From the NCBI RefSeq assembly GCF_028532485.1, contig NZ_CP116942.1:806001-870000 (forward strand): a stretch of 64,000 nucleotides of DNA, in the 5' to 3' direction. How positions within the stretch are numbered: position 1 is the first letter of the stretch; the number at the start of each line of letters is the position of its first letter. Below the pieces are notes generated by a model. It ran no database searches and had not been told where the DNA came from. It was given only the letters and a program-made list of their open reading frames with translations. Made by a program: the position numbers and the translations under genes. Positions 52,666 through 60,207 of this stretch are shown here, one piece after another. The stretch comes from Iamia majanohamensis (GTDB lineage: Bacteria; Actinomycetota; Acidimicrobiia; Acidimicrobiales; Iamiaceae).

Positions 52666-53117
52666 GGCCGCAGGTTCGGGTCCATGCGGACTGGCGTCAG
52701 TCGGGTCCGCATGTGGGCGAGGGTGGCGAGCCTGGCTGGAGTGAGCGCCCTGCTGGTGCACGTGACGTCGGCGGGGTGGATGGTGAGGCGGTTGGGCTTG
52801 GCCTCGGTGATGGGCTGGCCGCAACAGGGCAGTACGCCAGCGTCGTCAGGGAGGGCGTGGACCGGGTAGGACATGTGCGCACCGCAGGTGACGCACGCCG
52901 AGTAGTGCGGCTTGTGCTCGCCGTTGAGCCAGCAGAGCGGGCGCCAGAGCCAGAGCGTGCGGGTCCAGGTGTCGGAGTGGCGCCACCAGATGCGGTGCAG
53001 CGTGCCGTCGAGCGGGAACCAGCGGCGGTTCGGGACCAGCCACCCTCGTGGCTGGCGGCCGTCGAGCGGGCCGTCCCAACGGACCTGGCACACCCACGCA
53101 GGCCAGGTCAGCCGCAC
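52662..53117 (-). CDS. Trp-rich small protein with Cys pairs
   Basis: 151 residues. A Trp/Arg-rich half (TWTRTLWLWRPLCWLNGEHK), then CVTCGAH and PCCGQPITEA, which could hold one zinc. Overlaps the upstream gene by 10 nt. Function unknown. Confidence 0.65.
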   Translation of the reverse strand: MRLTWPAWVCQVRWDGPLDGRQPRGWLVPNRRWFPLDGTLHRIWWRHSDTWTRTLWLWRPLCWLNGEHKPHYSACVTCGAHMSYPVHALPDDAGVLPCCGQPITEAKPNRLTIHPADVTCTSRALTPARLATLAHMRTRLTPVRMDPNLRP

Positions 53118-53365
53118 GCGTGGCCCCCGAACAGGTGGTGCTTGCCCATCTCCAACAGGCCCATCACCGAGTGAGCCGGCTGGGCGCCGTTGGCGTGGAG
53201 CAGGAAGATCGTCGTCTCGTCAGCCTCGGCACCAGCAGAAGCGCCTACCACGATCCACGACGTGACGACCTCGCCGTCGTCGATGGCGTCGTAGGCGCGG
53301 ACGGCGGTGTTCACTGCGTCGTCGAGGAGGTTGTCGGCGTGGCGCTGCTCGGGGGTCAGGTCCAT
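53108..53365 (-). CDS. Small phage protein
   Basis: 85 residues with an AGGAG ribosome site. N-terminal helix (PEQRHADNLLDDAVNTAVRA), then beta strands (VTSWIVVGASAG, TTIFLLHANG). No known family. Confidence 0.65.
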   Translation of the reverse strand: MDLTPEQRHADNLLDDAVNTAVRAYDAIDDGEVVTSWIVVGASAGAEADETTIFLLHANGAQPAHSVMGLLEMGKHHLFGGHACG

Positions 53366-53438
53366 GCGCTCACCTCCTGGGTGGTGTGTGGACCGGGCAG
53401 GCGTCCCCGCTGCCCTCTGAGGTCCGACTTGGATTCGG

Positions 53439-53642
53439 TCACTTCGATTCCAAGTCGAACGAGATCCGCACCCCTAGAGCGTCAGCGATGCGCTCAGCCA
53501 TCGGGAGCGTCAGTGCGCCACTGAGCGGACGGGACAGGCCGGACTTGTCGATGCCGAGCCGTGCGGCCACGTCTGTCTGCGTGAGCCCCTGCGATCGCAT
53601 CTCGTCTGTGAGTGCGTCGATCAGGTCCGACCTGACGGTCAC
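53439..53642 (-). CDS. Cro/CI-type HTH regulator
   Basis: 67 residues from GTG at 53642 (GTGA overlap). Helix-turn-helix LTQTDVAARLGIDKSGLSRP at about residues 19-38. It is the second gene after the promoter at 54183-54212, which carries a palindrome, so self-regulation at that site is a reasonable guess. Confidence 0.85.
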   Translation of the reverse strand: MTVRSDLIDALTDEMRSQGLTQTDVAARLGIDKSGLSRPLSGALTLPMAERIADALGVRISFDLESK

Positions 53643-53902
53643 AGCCCCGCGAACCCGGACTCCATGGCCCGCAGGTTCTCCACCGTCTTGCCGTGACGGT
53701 TCTCCACGATGAGCCGCCCGTTGACGGCACGGGGGCCGACCCACAGCGTGACCTCACCGTCGCCGGACCCGCGGGGTGGGGCGAACCGGAGCCACGCACT
53801 GTCGCCCTTCTGGCCGACTGTGTAGTGCTCGGCCTCGTAGGCGTGGTGGTGGGTGTGGTCGGGGGTCTGGGTGGTCTTGAGGAACGCCTTGACGACGAAC
53901 AT
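53639..53902 (-). CDS. Small His-rich protein, first gene after the leader
   Basis: 87 residues with AGGAG 7 nt upstream. MFVVKAFLKTT, a His cluster HTHHHAYEAEHY, then a beta-rich remainder. The first translated gene after the promoter and hairpin leader. Unknown function. Confidence 0.7.
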   Translation of the reverse strand: MFVVKAFLKTTQTPDHTHHHAYEAEHYTVGQKGDSAWLRFAPPRGSGDGEVTLWVGPRAVNGRLIVENRHGKTVENLRAMESGFAGL

Positions 53903-54120
53903 GGATTGCTCCTGGGGAGTCTGTCTTGCTGTCTGTCTGGGGGGTGGGTCAGGTCGGCGTCCCCGCGACCTGTTGGTGACCCACGTGTCGCTGCTGGGCG
54001 GCTTGCCGCACGCCCCCCGGAAGGGGTGCCACGTCCACACTGTGAGCCTGCCGAGGAGACGGGCGGGGCGTTTCGGTGGTCGGGTGGGTGTTCGCTGCGG
54101 CTGCCCTGAGAGGGGCGAGA

Positions 54121-54137
54121 GCGTCCGCCTCGGACGC
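54121..54137 (-). promoter_or_regulatory. Leader hairpin 2
   Basis: GCGTCCG and CGGACGC, a 7-bp perfect stem around a 3-nt loop, 3 nt after hairpin 1 in the transcript. Confidence 0.65.
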
Positions 54138-54140
54138 GCT

Positions 54141-54172
54141 GTAGGCGGCCGGGGAGACCCCAAGCCGCCTAC
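54141..54172 (-). promoter_or_regulatory. Leader hairpin 1, at the 5' end of the transcript
   Basis: GTAGGCGGC pairs perfectly with GCCGCCTAC, and an inner stem GGGG/CCCC closes a TCT loop (mRNA sense). It starts about 4 nt after the predicted transcription start. Confidence 0.7.
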
Positions 54173-54182
54173 TAAGCGCGGA

Positions 54183-54212
54183 AGATTACACGCGTGTAGT
54201 TCGGAAGGTCAA
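54183..54212 (-). promoter_or_regulatory. Sigma70-type promoter with embedded palindromic operator
   Basis: On the minus strand: TTGACC (54212-54207), 18-nt spacer, TAATCT (54188-54183). The perfect 12-bp palindrome TACACGCGTGTA (54187-54198) overlaps the -10 and the spacer, ideal for repression. It is the only near-consensus promoter I noticed in the prophage and is A/T-rich against its surroundings. Confidence 0.75.
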
Positions 54213-54222
54213 GCACCCGGGC

Positions 54223-54879
54223 TTAGGACGCCGCTTCGAGGGCGTAGGGGGCATGCTCCCGGATGATGGCCGTGGTCAGGCCCCGCTTGCCCTTGGGGCC
54301 CTCCAGCACGTCGAGCACGGGCTTGGGGCACCGCTGGCCCCACTGTGCGAACCACTCCCCGCACCAGCGGCACCGCTTCCGGTACCTGCCCTCGGCGATG
54401 GGGACGTCGAAGTGGGCGGCGGCCCAGTGGTCCTGGCACATGCCTGCCGGGCATGCGTTGGGGTCGGCCTGGCGCTGCACTCTCGGGTCGACCCGGTACT
54501 CGCGCTCCAGCCCCAGCAGGCCGGCAATGGCGTAGTCCAGGACCCCGAGGTAGTGGTCGAGGTCCCCGAGGTCACGCAGGGCCGGGTCCGACGCTCCACG
54601 CTCGACGGGGGTCAGCTCCGCCGTGCCGCGCCCTCCGGCATCGTCGTCGTAGCGGGCCGCCTTCGGGAACGCTTCGAGCTGGCCGACGATGTGGCCCCGC
54701 AGGTGGGAGACGGTCTGGTCGGCCTGCATGAACCGCTCGAGGCTGGCCTGCGCCCGTTGGACGGTCATCTGGCGCTGGTGGTTGTTCGCCATCGTGGGGA
54801 CGATGGGCTGGGTGGTGTCCCTGCGTGCCCGGGCGGGCCAGCGGGGCGTCTCGTCGTCGGGGTCGCGGCGTGGGGTCAT
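54223..54879 (-). CDS. Phage protein with C-terminal zinc-binding motif
   Basis: 218 residues from the ATG at 54879 (ATGA overlap). Helical middle (LERFMQADQTVSHLRGHIVG, DLDHYLGVLDYAIAGLLGLE), then CPAGMC, CRWCGEWF and CPKP. The last early gene before the late promoter. Function unknown. Confidence 0.7.
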   Translation of the reverse strand: MTPRRDPDDETPRWPARARRDTTQPIVPTMANNHQRQMTVQRAQASLERFMQADQTVSHLRGHIVGQLEAFPKAARYDDDAGGRGTAELTPVERGASDPALRDLGDLDHYLGVLDYAIAGLLGLEREYRVDPRVQRQADPNACPAGMCQDHWAAAHFDVPIAEGRYRKRCRWCGEWFAQWGQRCPKPVLDVLEGPKGKRGLTTAIIREHAPYALEAAS

Positions 54880-55091
54880 GTGGGGTCTCCCGGGGCTGGG
54901 GTGATGGCGAGCGTCGACGGACCGGAGAACAGGCCGGTGCCGTTGATGACGACCTCGACGTGAGCGGTGTGCTGCCCGCCGTGGAGTGAGTGGCCGTAGC
55001 CGCAGTCCTCGCACCAGCCGTAGTCGTCGCGGCGTTCCAACGGGGTCAGGTGGGTGGGGCAGAGCCCTTCGGCCAACGGGGAGGTGGTCAT
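54876..55091 (-). CDS. Small zinc-ribbon protein
   Basis: 71 residues. CPTH and CEDCGYGHSLHGG near residues 11-39 look like one zinc site. It overlaps both neighbours by 4 nt. Unknown function. Confidence 0.65.
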   Translation of the reverse strand: MTTSPLAEGLCPTHLTPLERRDDYGWCEDCGYGHSLHGGQHTAHVEVVINGTGLFSGPSTLAITPAPGDPT

Positions 55092-55384
55092 GGTGTGGGG
55101 TCTCCTGGATCAGCAGACGGCGGGTACAAGATCGGGTGGCGCTCACGGTGGAGCCGGTTCGCCGCCTCGGGGTCACGGGCGATGGCCTCCAGCCACGTGG
55201 GAAGGGCGGGGTCGGTGTCGGCGCCTTCGAAGTGCAGCGAGTCGTCGAGGTCGTTCCGCCAGCGGGCCACCTTGCCCGGCGATCGTTCGGCCAGGTCGTC
55301 GACGTAGCGGGCGAGCACCGCGTGAGTGCGGACCACGTGGCTCTCGGGGACGGCAACCGACCACTGCGGGCGCTCGGCGCTCAC
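55088..55384 (-). CDS. Small helical phage protein
   Basis: 98 residues from GTG at 55384 (GTGA overlap with the 41-residue gene upstream). Charged helices (THAVLARYVDDLAERSPGKV; DPEAANRLHRER). Unknown function. Confidence 0.65.
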   Translation of the reverse strand: MSAERPQWSVAVPESHVVRTHAVLARYVDDLAERSPGKVARWRNDLDDSLHFEGADTDPALPTWLEAIARDPEAANRLHRERHPILYPPSADPGDPTP

Positions 55385-55506
55385 TGGTCTTCCTCCGGGG
55401 CTGAAGGCTCCCCACCGCGGCGCCACGCTTCGGCCACCTTCTTCGCCCATCGCTCAATCGCGTACGGCTCCCGGTCATCGCTGGGCTGGTCGTCGTCGTC
55501 AGGCAT
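55381..55506 (-). CDS. 41-residue acidic protein
   Basis: ATG at 55506 overlapping the upstream gene; the stop overlaps the next GTG. Very acidic N-terminus (MPDDDDQPSDD), then a helix AIERWAKKVAEAWRRG. Coupling on both sides supports a real gene. Confidence 0.6.
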   Translation of the reverse strand: MPDDDDQPSDDREPYAIERWAKKVAEAWRRGGEPSAPEEDQ

Positions 55507-55759
55507 CCGGTGTGTCCTCCTCTGGTACAGCAGCCGCCAGCGCGTCACGCACCCAACGCCCGCACCTCTCGTAGGCGTTCCGGCTGCCGACGGCCATGCG
55601 GGCCTCGCCCTCCATTCGCTCGGCGACCTCGGCCAGCCCGGCGGCGAGGGCGTCTCGTTCGGCTAGCAGGGCACGGGCTTCGGTGCGAGACACGATGACG
55701 CCATCACTTGCCGACTCGACGGCCAGGGCTTCTCTGAGTGCTTCGTACCGGTCAGGCAT
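55499..55759 (-). CDS. Helical small protein
   Basis: 86 residues from the ATG at 55759. Ala/Glu-rich helices (RALLAERDALAAGLAEVAER) then AYERCGRWVRDALAAAV. Unknown function. Confidence 0.65.
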   Translation of the reverse strand: MPDRYEALREALAVESASDGVIVSRTEARALLAERDALAAGLAEVAERMEGEARMAVGSRNAYERCGRWVRDALAAAVPEEDTPDA

Positions 55760-56324
55760 CGGTCGGGTCCTCCTGGTCATGGTGAGCCCCCAGCGAGCGC
55801 AGCAGCGACCGCATGCCGTCCACGTCCTCCGGGGCGATCGGGAACTGCCACACGCTCCGAGGGGCCGAGCCGTGCAGCTCGTAGCAGGTCGGTGACGGGC
55901 CCTCATGGCAGAGCGGGGCGAGCGTGCCGTCGGGCCGGCTGTAGCCGCTGGTGCCCTCGCACTCGGAGCCGCAACGGACGCACGTGGCGGCGCTCATGCT
56001 TCCCCCTGCGGCTGGTCCCCGGCGCTGCGCCTTCCACGCCTCGAACTCAGCCCGGTCACGCTTCTCGGCCTCACGGGCCTCCCGCTCAGCACGGTCGGCC
56101 TGGATCTCCTCGGGGGTGGCGTCCTCCGTCCACCAGATGTCGAGCCAGCCATCGCACCCCTCGGCGGTCAGGTTGACCTCGGCGTGCGCAGGGAACCCCC
56201 GAAGGGCCTCAAGGGCGTGATCGAGGCGCCGAGGCAAGCAGGACACCTCCACACTCACCATCACCTTGCCCCTGTCGTAGCCGAGCACCGTTCGGGTGGT
56301 CCTCGATCTGATCCGGTCGCTCAT
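55752..56324 (-). CDS. Phage protein with a Cys-rich domain
   Basis: 190 residues. N-terminal alpha/beta part (KVMVSVEVSCLP), charged helix (ADRAEREAREAEKRDRAEFE), then a Cys cluster CVRCGSECEG, C and C around 113-150 that may bind zinc. Good ribosome site AAGGAG. Unknown function. Confidence 0.65.
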   Translation of the reverse strand: MSDRIRSRTTRTVLGYDRGKVMVSVEVSCLPRRLDHALEALRGFPAHAEVNLTAEGCDGWLDIWWTEDATPEEIQADRAEREAREAEKRDRAEFEAWKAQRRGPAAGGSMSAATCVRCGSECEGTSGYSRPDGTLAPLCHEGPSPTCYELHGSAPRSVWQFPIAPEDVDGMRSLLRSLGAHHDQEDPTDA

Positions 56325-56364
56325 TGCTTGGTCTCCTTCTGGGGGTCTTGGGGGCGGCTACGAG

Positions 56365-56994
56365 TCACGACGCAGCCCCGCCCGGAGGTGGCCGACCGAG
56401 CTGAGCCCAGACCTGCTCGGACTTCTCTCGAGTCGCTGCCGACACCGCACCGCCGACCCCCTCCGTCGGAGCATCGGTCACAACCGCCTGCAAGGGGGGT
56501 CGTGAGTAACTCTGAGGTGTAGGAGGCTCCGCTACGTCTACTGCTACGTCTTCCTCTACTTCACCCCTCCCCTCCCCTACAGGGGGTAGGGCTACGTCAC
56601 CGCTACCGTCCGGCTCGCGTAGGTCTCCCGTAGGCGTGTCGGGCGGCTCCGGGACGGGCTCAGGAGGGGCCGGGTACTTCGACGCGACCCGCTTCTGCGG
56701 TCGCTGGTGCTCGTGGAAGTTGACCACCGAGAAGTAGGCCCGGCCCTCTACCTCGTAGCGGACGATTCGCCCGTTGGCTTCGAGCTCGTCCTGCCACTCG
56801 TCGATCTGCTGGCGGCCCACCTCGTCGTCAAGAGGCCAGAGGGCTGCCTTGATGAGCCTCGGGTTGTCGAGGCCGCGGCCGTCGTCGTCGGCGTAGGTCC
56901 ACAGCATGGCGAAGTGGAGCCGGCAGGGGATGGTGAGGTCGGCGATGGCCTCGGACTGGCAGAAGTCCGGCTTGAGGGTGCGCATGCGGGCCAC
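56365..56994 (-). CDS. Phage replication-type protein (winged-helix N-terminus)
   Basis: 209 residues. Opens with ARMRTLKPDFCQSEAIADL, the signature start of actinophage replication-initiation proteins; then LHFAMLWTYADDDGRGLDNP and YEVEGRAYFSVVNFHEHQRP. The second half is a Pro/Glu-rich disordered linker. Likely a DnaD- or initiator-like DNA-binding protein. Confidence 0.75.
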   Translation of the reverse strand: MARMRTLKPDFCQSEAIADLTIPCRLHFAMLWTYADDDGRGLDNPRLIKAALWPLDDEVGRQQIDEWQDELEANGRIVRYEVEGRAYFSVVNFHEHQRPQKRVASKYPAPPEPVPEPPDTPTGDLREPDGSGDVALPPVGEGRGEVEEDVAVDVAEPPTPQSYSRPPLQAVVTDAPTEGVGGAVSAATREKSEQVWAQLGRPPPGGAAS

Positions 56995-57161
56995 TAGTGG
57001 TCTCCTCCCCCAACCGCGGCCTCGAGGTGGAACCGCACCGACTGAGCGACGGTGCGGCCATGCTCCCTGGCATCGGCCTCAAGGGCTCGGGCAAGACCGG
57101 GCTCCATGCGGACGACGAGTCGCGTCGTGAAGCGGCGCCGGCGGTTGGGGGTGTCAGACAT
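56994..57161 (-). CDS. Ribbon-helix-helix (Arc/CopG-like) protein
   Basis: 55 residues from the ATG at 57161 (TGATG overlap). A basic strand (RRRRFTTRLVVRM), then helices EPGLARALEADAREHG and VAQSVRFHLEAA. Probably a small DNA-binding regulator controlling the early operon. Confidence 0.75.
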   Translation of the reverse strand: MSDTPNRRRRFTTRLVVRMEPGLARALEADAREHGRTVAQSVRFHLEAAVGGGDH

Positions 57162-57457
57162 CAGACCCCCCGGCCCGGCCACGTGCAGTCCAGGACGACA
57201 CGACCCGACGCGCCGTTGCCGGTCTCAACGGGGAGCACCTGCCGCCAACGCACAGACGAGACCTGCGAGCGAATCGCCCTTATCACCGCGACGTCGTCGG
57301 GCGTCAGGTCAAGGCCGTCCCCGTCACCGACGGACAGGAAGGGCGGGCAGCCCTCGTGGTGGCACTCCTCGACCTCGGCCGCAGAGATGATGCGGCGGAG
57401 CAAGTCGAGGGCCTGTGCCTCGTCAAGATGCGCAGGGCTATCGTGCGTCTCACTCAT
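57161..57457 (-). CDS. Small phage protein
   Basis: 98 residues. Acidic N-terminus with HxxHEGC (ECHHEGCPP), then LTPDDVAVIRAIRSQVSSV, a helix-turn-helix-like stretch. Unknown function. Confidence 0.65.
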   Translation of the reverse strand: MSETHDSPAHLDEAQALDLLRRIISAAEVEECHHEGCPPFLSVGDGDGLDLTPDDVAVIRAIRSQVSSVRWRQVLPVETGNGASGRVVLDCTWPGRGV

Positions 57458-57579
57458 GAGCGACCTCCTAGCGGTCGGTTGTGGGTCACGGGCCCGGGGC
57501 CGCCTGCCAAAGCGGTCGCCGGGTCCACCCCGTGAACGCCTCTGATTCTAGTGGGTGCAGGGGACAGGTGTTCGGCCAT
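57454..57579 (-). CDS. 41-residue protein coupled to whiB
   Basis: ATG at 57579 overlaps the whiB stop (TGATG), and the end overlaps the next gene. Basic/Gly/Pro composition, no clear fold. Its coupling suggests it is translated. Confidence 0.45.
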   Translation of the reverse strand: MAEHLSPAPTRIRGVHGVDPATALAGGPGPVTHNRPLGGRS

Positions 57580-57854
57580 CAGGCGCCCCTTCTTCGCATG
57601 TACGTCCCCCGCCGGGCCATGCGCATCACCGGGGTTTCCCCGCCGCGGATGCCGTAGCACTCCAACCCCGGGGCCTCCGTCGCATCAGCGTCACGCCGGC
57701 AAGCCGCGATCACACGACAACCACGGCACACGGCCAGCTGCGCCGACGCGTCCTGGGTGGGGGTCGGGAACCAGTCGAGGTCCGAGCCCTTGCACGCAGC
57801 CCGGTCCCGCCACGCCTGGTCCCTCGGTTCACCGATGTGCGCCGGGTTCCTCAC
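57579..57854 (-). CDS. WhiB-family iron-sulfur regulator (phage-encoded)
   Basis: 91 residues. Four conserved Cys at 21, 43, 46 and 52 (CRGCRVIAAC), aromatic WFP at 28-30, the Gly-rich turn YGIRGGET, and a basic C-terminus (RMARRGTYMRRRG). WhiB proteins bind a 4Fe-4S cluster and sigma factor or DNA. Phage WhiB proteins can alter host division and exclude other phages. Confidence 0.94.
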   Translation of the reverse strand: MRNPAHIGEPRDQAWRDRAACKGSDLDWFPTPTQDASAQLAVCRGCRVIAACRRDADATEAPGLECYGIRGGETPVMRMARRGTYMRRRGA

Positions 57855-58411
57855 GATGCCTCCTTCTGCGCCCAGTACCTCGCCCGGCGCTTCGCCTTCT
57901 CCTCCTCGGCGTTGGCCCTGTACCGCTCACGGGCCCGCTCACGCTCCGCATGACCGTTCGCCCGGTACTGGGCCCGCCGCATCCGCCGACGCCCCTCAGC
58001 GCCCACCTCGTCCCTGTACCGGCGGGCTGCGGTCAAGGTGCGCTCCCGGTACTCGGGGTCCTCCGCCCACCGGCGGCGGCGCGACTCCCTCGACGCCCGG
58101 CGGCAACGGCACCTGGCGGAGCAGTAGACCTGGTCGCGGCGGCCCCGGGTGAAGTGCTCGTCGCACTCAGGGCACACCGGCCGGTCGTCGACCCACGGCC
58201 CAGCCTTCTCGAGCAGCTCCGTCCCCCAGTCGGGCCAGATGTTCACCGGGTTCCACCCGGCCCTCGTCGCCAACCGGTCAGCGGTCCGCTCCGACAGGCC
58301 CTCGGTCCGGTACTGCTTCTCTGTCGACCCCGACACGCCGAGGGTCCGGCAGGCTTGCGCCTCCGTCTCCCCCATCGCCTCGGCCAACGGCGCGAACGGG
58401 TACCGCTTCAT
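57851..58411 (-). CDS. Phage HTH-like protein with zinc finger
   Basis: 186 residues from the ATG at 58411. N-terminal ~60 residues (YPFAPLAEAMGETEAQACRT, GLSERTADRLATRAGWNP) resemble a HTH seen in other actinophages; then CPECDEHF and CSARCRCRR; then a long Arg-rich helix. Probably DNA or RNA binding. Confidence 0.7.
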   Translation of the reverse strand: MKRYPFAPLAEAMGETEAQACRTLGVSGSTEKQYRTEGLSERTADRLATRAGWNPVNIWPDWGTELLEKAGPWVDDRPVCPECDEHFTRGRRDQVYCSARCRCRRASRESRRRRWAEDPEYRERTLTAARRYRDEVGAEGRRRMRRAQYRANGHAERERARERYRANAEEEKAKRRARYWAQKEAS

Positions 58412-58457
58412 CGGGTACCTCTGTCGGGCCAGGCGAACCAGGGGACCTCCGAGCACC

Positions 58458-59519
58458 TCACGAGACAGCCCCAAGGTCCAACGGCATCTGCGCCGCAGCA
58501 TCGGTACGGGCCCTGGCCTTCGCTGCACCACCGGAGTGGAAGATGCGCCAGCGGGCGAGGCGGCAGTAGTCGGCGGACAGGTCGGCGGAGATGCCGCGTC
58601 GGTCGTGTGCTCGGGCGACCATGGCGGTGGTGCCGGTGCCACCGAACGGGTCGAGGACGACGCCGCCGGGTGGGGACCAGCCGAGGATGATGCGCCGGGG
58701 GAACTCGGTGGGGAACGCGGCGAAGTGGTCGACGCCGAGGTGGTCGGGGACCCGGAGCGGTTCGGTGGCCACGTCCCACACGGAGCGGGGGGCGGCGCCC
58801 TTGGGGTGCTCAGCTGGAACGGGGTCGCGGTCGGCCCGGTGCTGGGCCGGTCCGGCGGGTGACTCCGGTCGGGGGCAGGTGGCCCGGGCGAAGGTCCGTG
58901 CAGACGCCGACTGACCGGGGACGACATCGGTGCGCAGCGGGTCGAGGTCGGCGTAGTACGACCCCTCCCGGGTGAAGTGGAACCACTGCTCGTGCGAGCG
59001 GCGCACCCGGTCTCGAACCGACTCGGGCATCCCGTTCGGCTTCGACCACACCACCTCGGCCCGCAGCACCCACCCCTTGCCGTCGGGGTCGGCGTGGCCG
59101 TCGATGCAGCCGAGGGCGTACCGCCACGGCAGCCCCATGAGCGACTTGGACCGGATGCCGGTGTTTGCCGGTGCCATCTTCGACCAATAGTCGGCGGCCC
59201 CGTAGCGGGGCTGGCCGTCCTTCAGGCCGCCAGCGTTGTAGTCGCCGCCCGGGCCACCAGCACCGCTGTACTTGTCGCCCAGGTTCACCCACAGCGAGCC
59301 GGTCGGCTTCAGCACCCGCCAGCACTCAGCGGTCACCTTCCACAGCGCCTCGAGGAAGTCCCGCCAGTGCGGCTCTCCACCCACCTGGCCGTCGTAGTGC
59401 TGACCGCCGTCCTGGTAGGAGCGGAGGGCGAAGTACGGGGGGCTGGTGACGATGAGGTCGACCGATGCGTCCGGCAGTGGGAGCCGTCCGGCGTCAGAGC
59501 GGAGGACGAGGGCGGTCAT
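58458..59519 (-). CDS. DNA methyltransferase, beta-class (N4-C or N6-A)
   Basis: 353 residues. Catalytic TSPPYF (S26-Y29) precedes the SAM motif DPFGGTGTT near the C-terminus, the beta-class order. ILGWSPPGGVVLDPFGG and SADYCRLARWRI are typical. There is no restriction enzyme beside it, so it is an orphan, probably protecting phage DNA. It overlaps the nuclease gene by 4 nt. Confidence 0.93.
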   Translation of the reverse strand: MTALVLRSDAGRLPLPDASVDLIVTSPPYFALRSYQDGGQHYDGQVGGEPHWRDFLEALWKVTAECWRVLKPTGSLWVNLGDKYSGAGGPGGDYNAGGLKDGQPRYGAADYWSKMAPANTGIRSKSLMGLPWRYALGCIDGHADPDGKGWVLRAEVVWSKPNGMPESVRDRVRRSHEQWFHFTREGSYYADLDPLRTDVVPGQSASARTFARATCPRPESPAGPAQHRADRDPVPAEHPKGAAPRSVWDVATEPLRVPDHLGVDHFAAFPTEFPRRIILGWSPPGGVVLDPFGGTGTTAMVARAHDRRGISADLSADYCRLARWRIFHSGGAAKARARTDAAAQMPLDLGAVS

Positions 59520-59947
59520 GGTGTGGCCCCCTGTTCGGCCGGCGCCGGCAGATCTGCCAGCGCGTCCGCGACAGGGACAAGCAGACCACTGGCGCCGTAG
59601 CGTCCAGAGACGGCCACCCAGCGGGAGCCGGGCCACGCCTCCGACGTGAGGCACGGCCACTGGCCCACGTCGGTCTCGCGGGGCTTGCGCCAGATCACCA
59701 CCCACGGGCGACCCTCCGCCTCCGCCTCGGCCTGTCGCGCCCACGACGGCCACGACGTACCGGAGGTGTGCGACTTCACCTCGACCACCAGGCCGGGGAC
59801 ACCGTCGATGTCTCCGAGCTGCGACTGCCGGCCGGAGCCGCGCTCCCGGTTCCGGGTGGTCTCGGCGTGCGGGTAGCCGTTGGCGCGGAGCCATCGGGCG
59901 ACCATGCGCTCGGTCTCACGCCAGCGCGTCGTCGACGGTGCGCTCAT
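59516..59947 (-). CDS. PDDEXK-type nuclease, possible resolvase
   Basis: 143 residues from the ATG at 59947 (ATGA overlap). Core GDIDGVPGLVVEVKSH with Asp, Glu-x-Lys as in PDDEXK enzymes; preceded by RGSGRQSQLGDI. Might resolve Holliday junctions or trim DNA during phage replication. Confidence 0.75.
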   Translation of the reverse strand: MSAPSTTRWRETERMVARWLRANGYPHAETTRNRERGSGRQSQLGDIDGVPGLVVEVKSHTSGTSWPSWARQAEAEAEGRPWVVIWRKPRETDVGQWPCLTSEAWPGSRWVAVSGRYGASGLLVPVADALADLPAPAEQGATP

Positions 59948-60207
59948 GGCCGGTCCCCCTGCTCGCCTGCCCACACCCGCCCGCCGCACCGCCACGGCCG
60001 TGGGTCGTCGGACTCGTCACCGATCAGGATGAGGAAGCACCGATCGCAGCACGGGCGACCACCGAACGGCTCCGGCGACTCGCGCACCTCCGTCGCCGGG
60101 CAGTAGGCGCACCCGCCCGACGGCTCAGGCTCGTCGTCGCCGTAGTCCTCCCACGGCTCCCATGCGGGCACAGGCGGCTCCCACGATACGTTGTCGTCGT
60201 CCAGCAT
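59944..60207 (-). CDS. Small acidic Cys-rich protein
   Basis: 87 residues. Acidic Trp/Pro-rich start (SWEPPVPAWEPWEDYG), then CAYC, CCDRC and C. One or two zinc sites. Coupled on both sides. Confidence 0.65.
   Translation of the reverse strand: MLDDDNVSWEPPVPAWEPWEDYGDDEPEPSGGCAYCPATEVRESPEPFGGRPCCDRCFLILIGDESDDPRPWRCGGRVWAGEQGDRP

Larger units (their letters stand above)
53903..54182 (-). promoter_or_regulatory. 280-nt untranslated leader of the late operon
   Basis: No gene fits this stretch on either strand. On the minus strand it begins at the predicted transcription start near 54176, forms two strong hairpins at once (listed separately), and runs to the ribosome site at about 53910. Candidate antitermination or riboregulatory leader. 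Confidence 0.6.
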
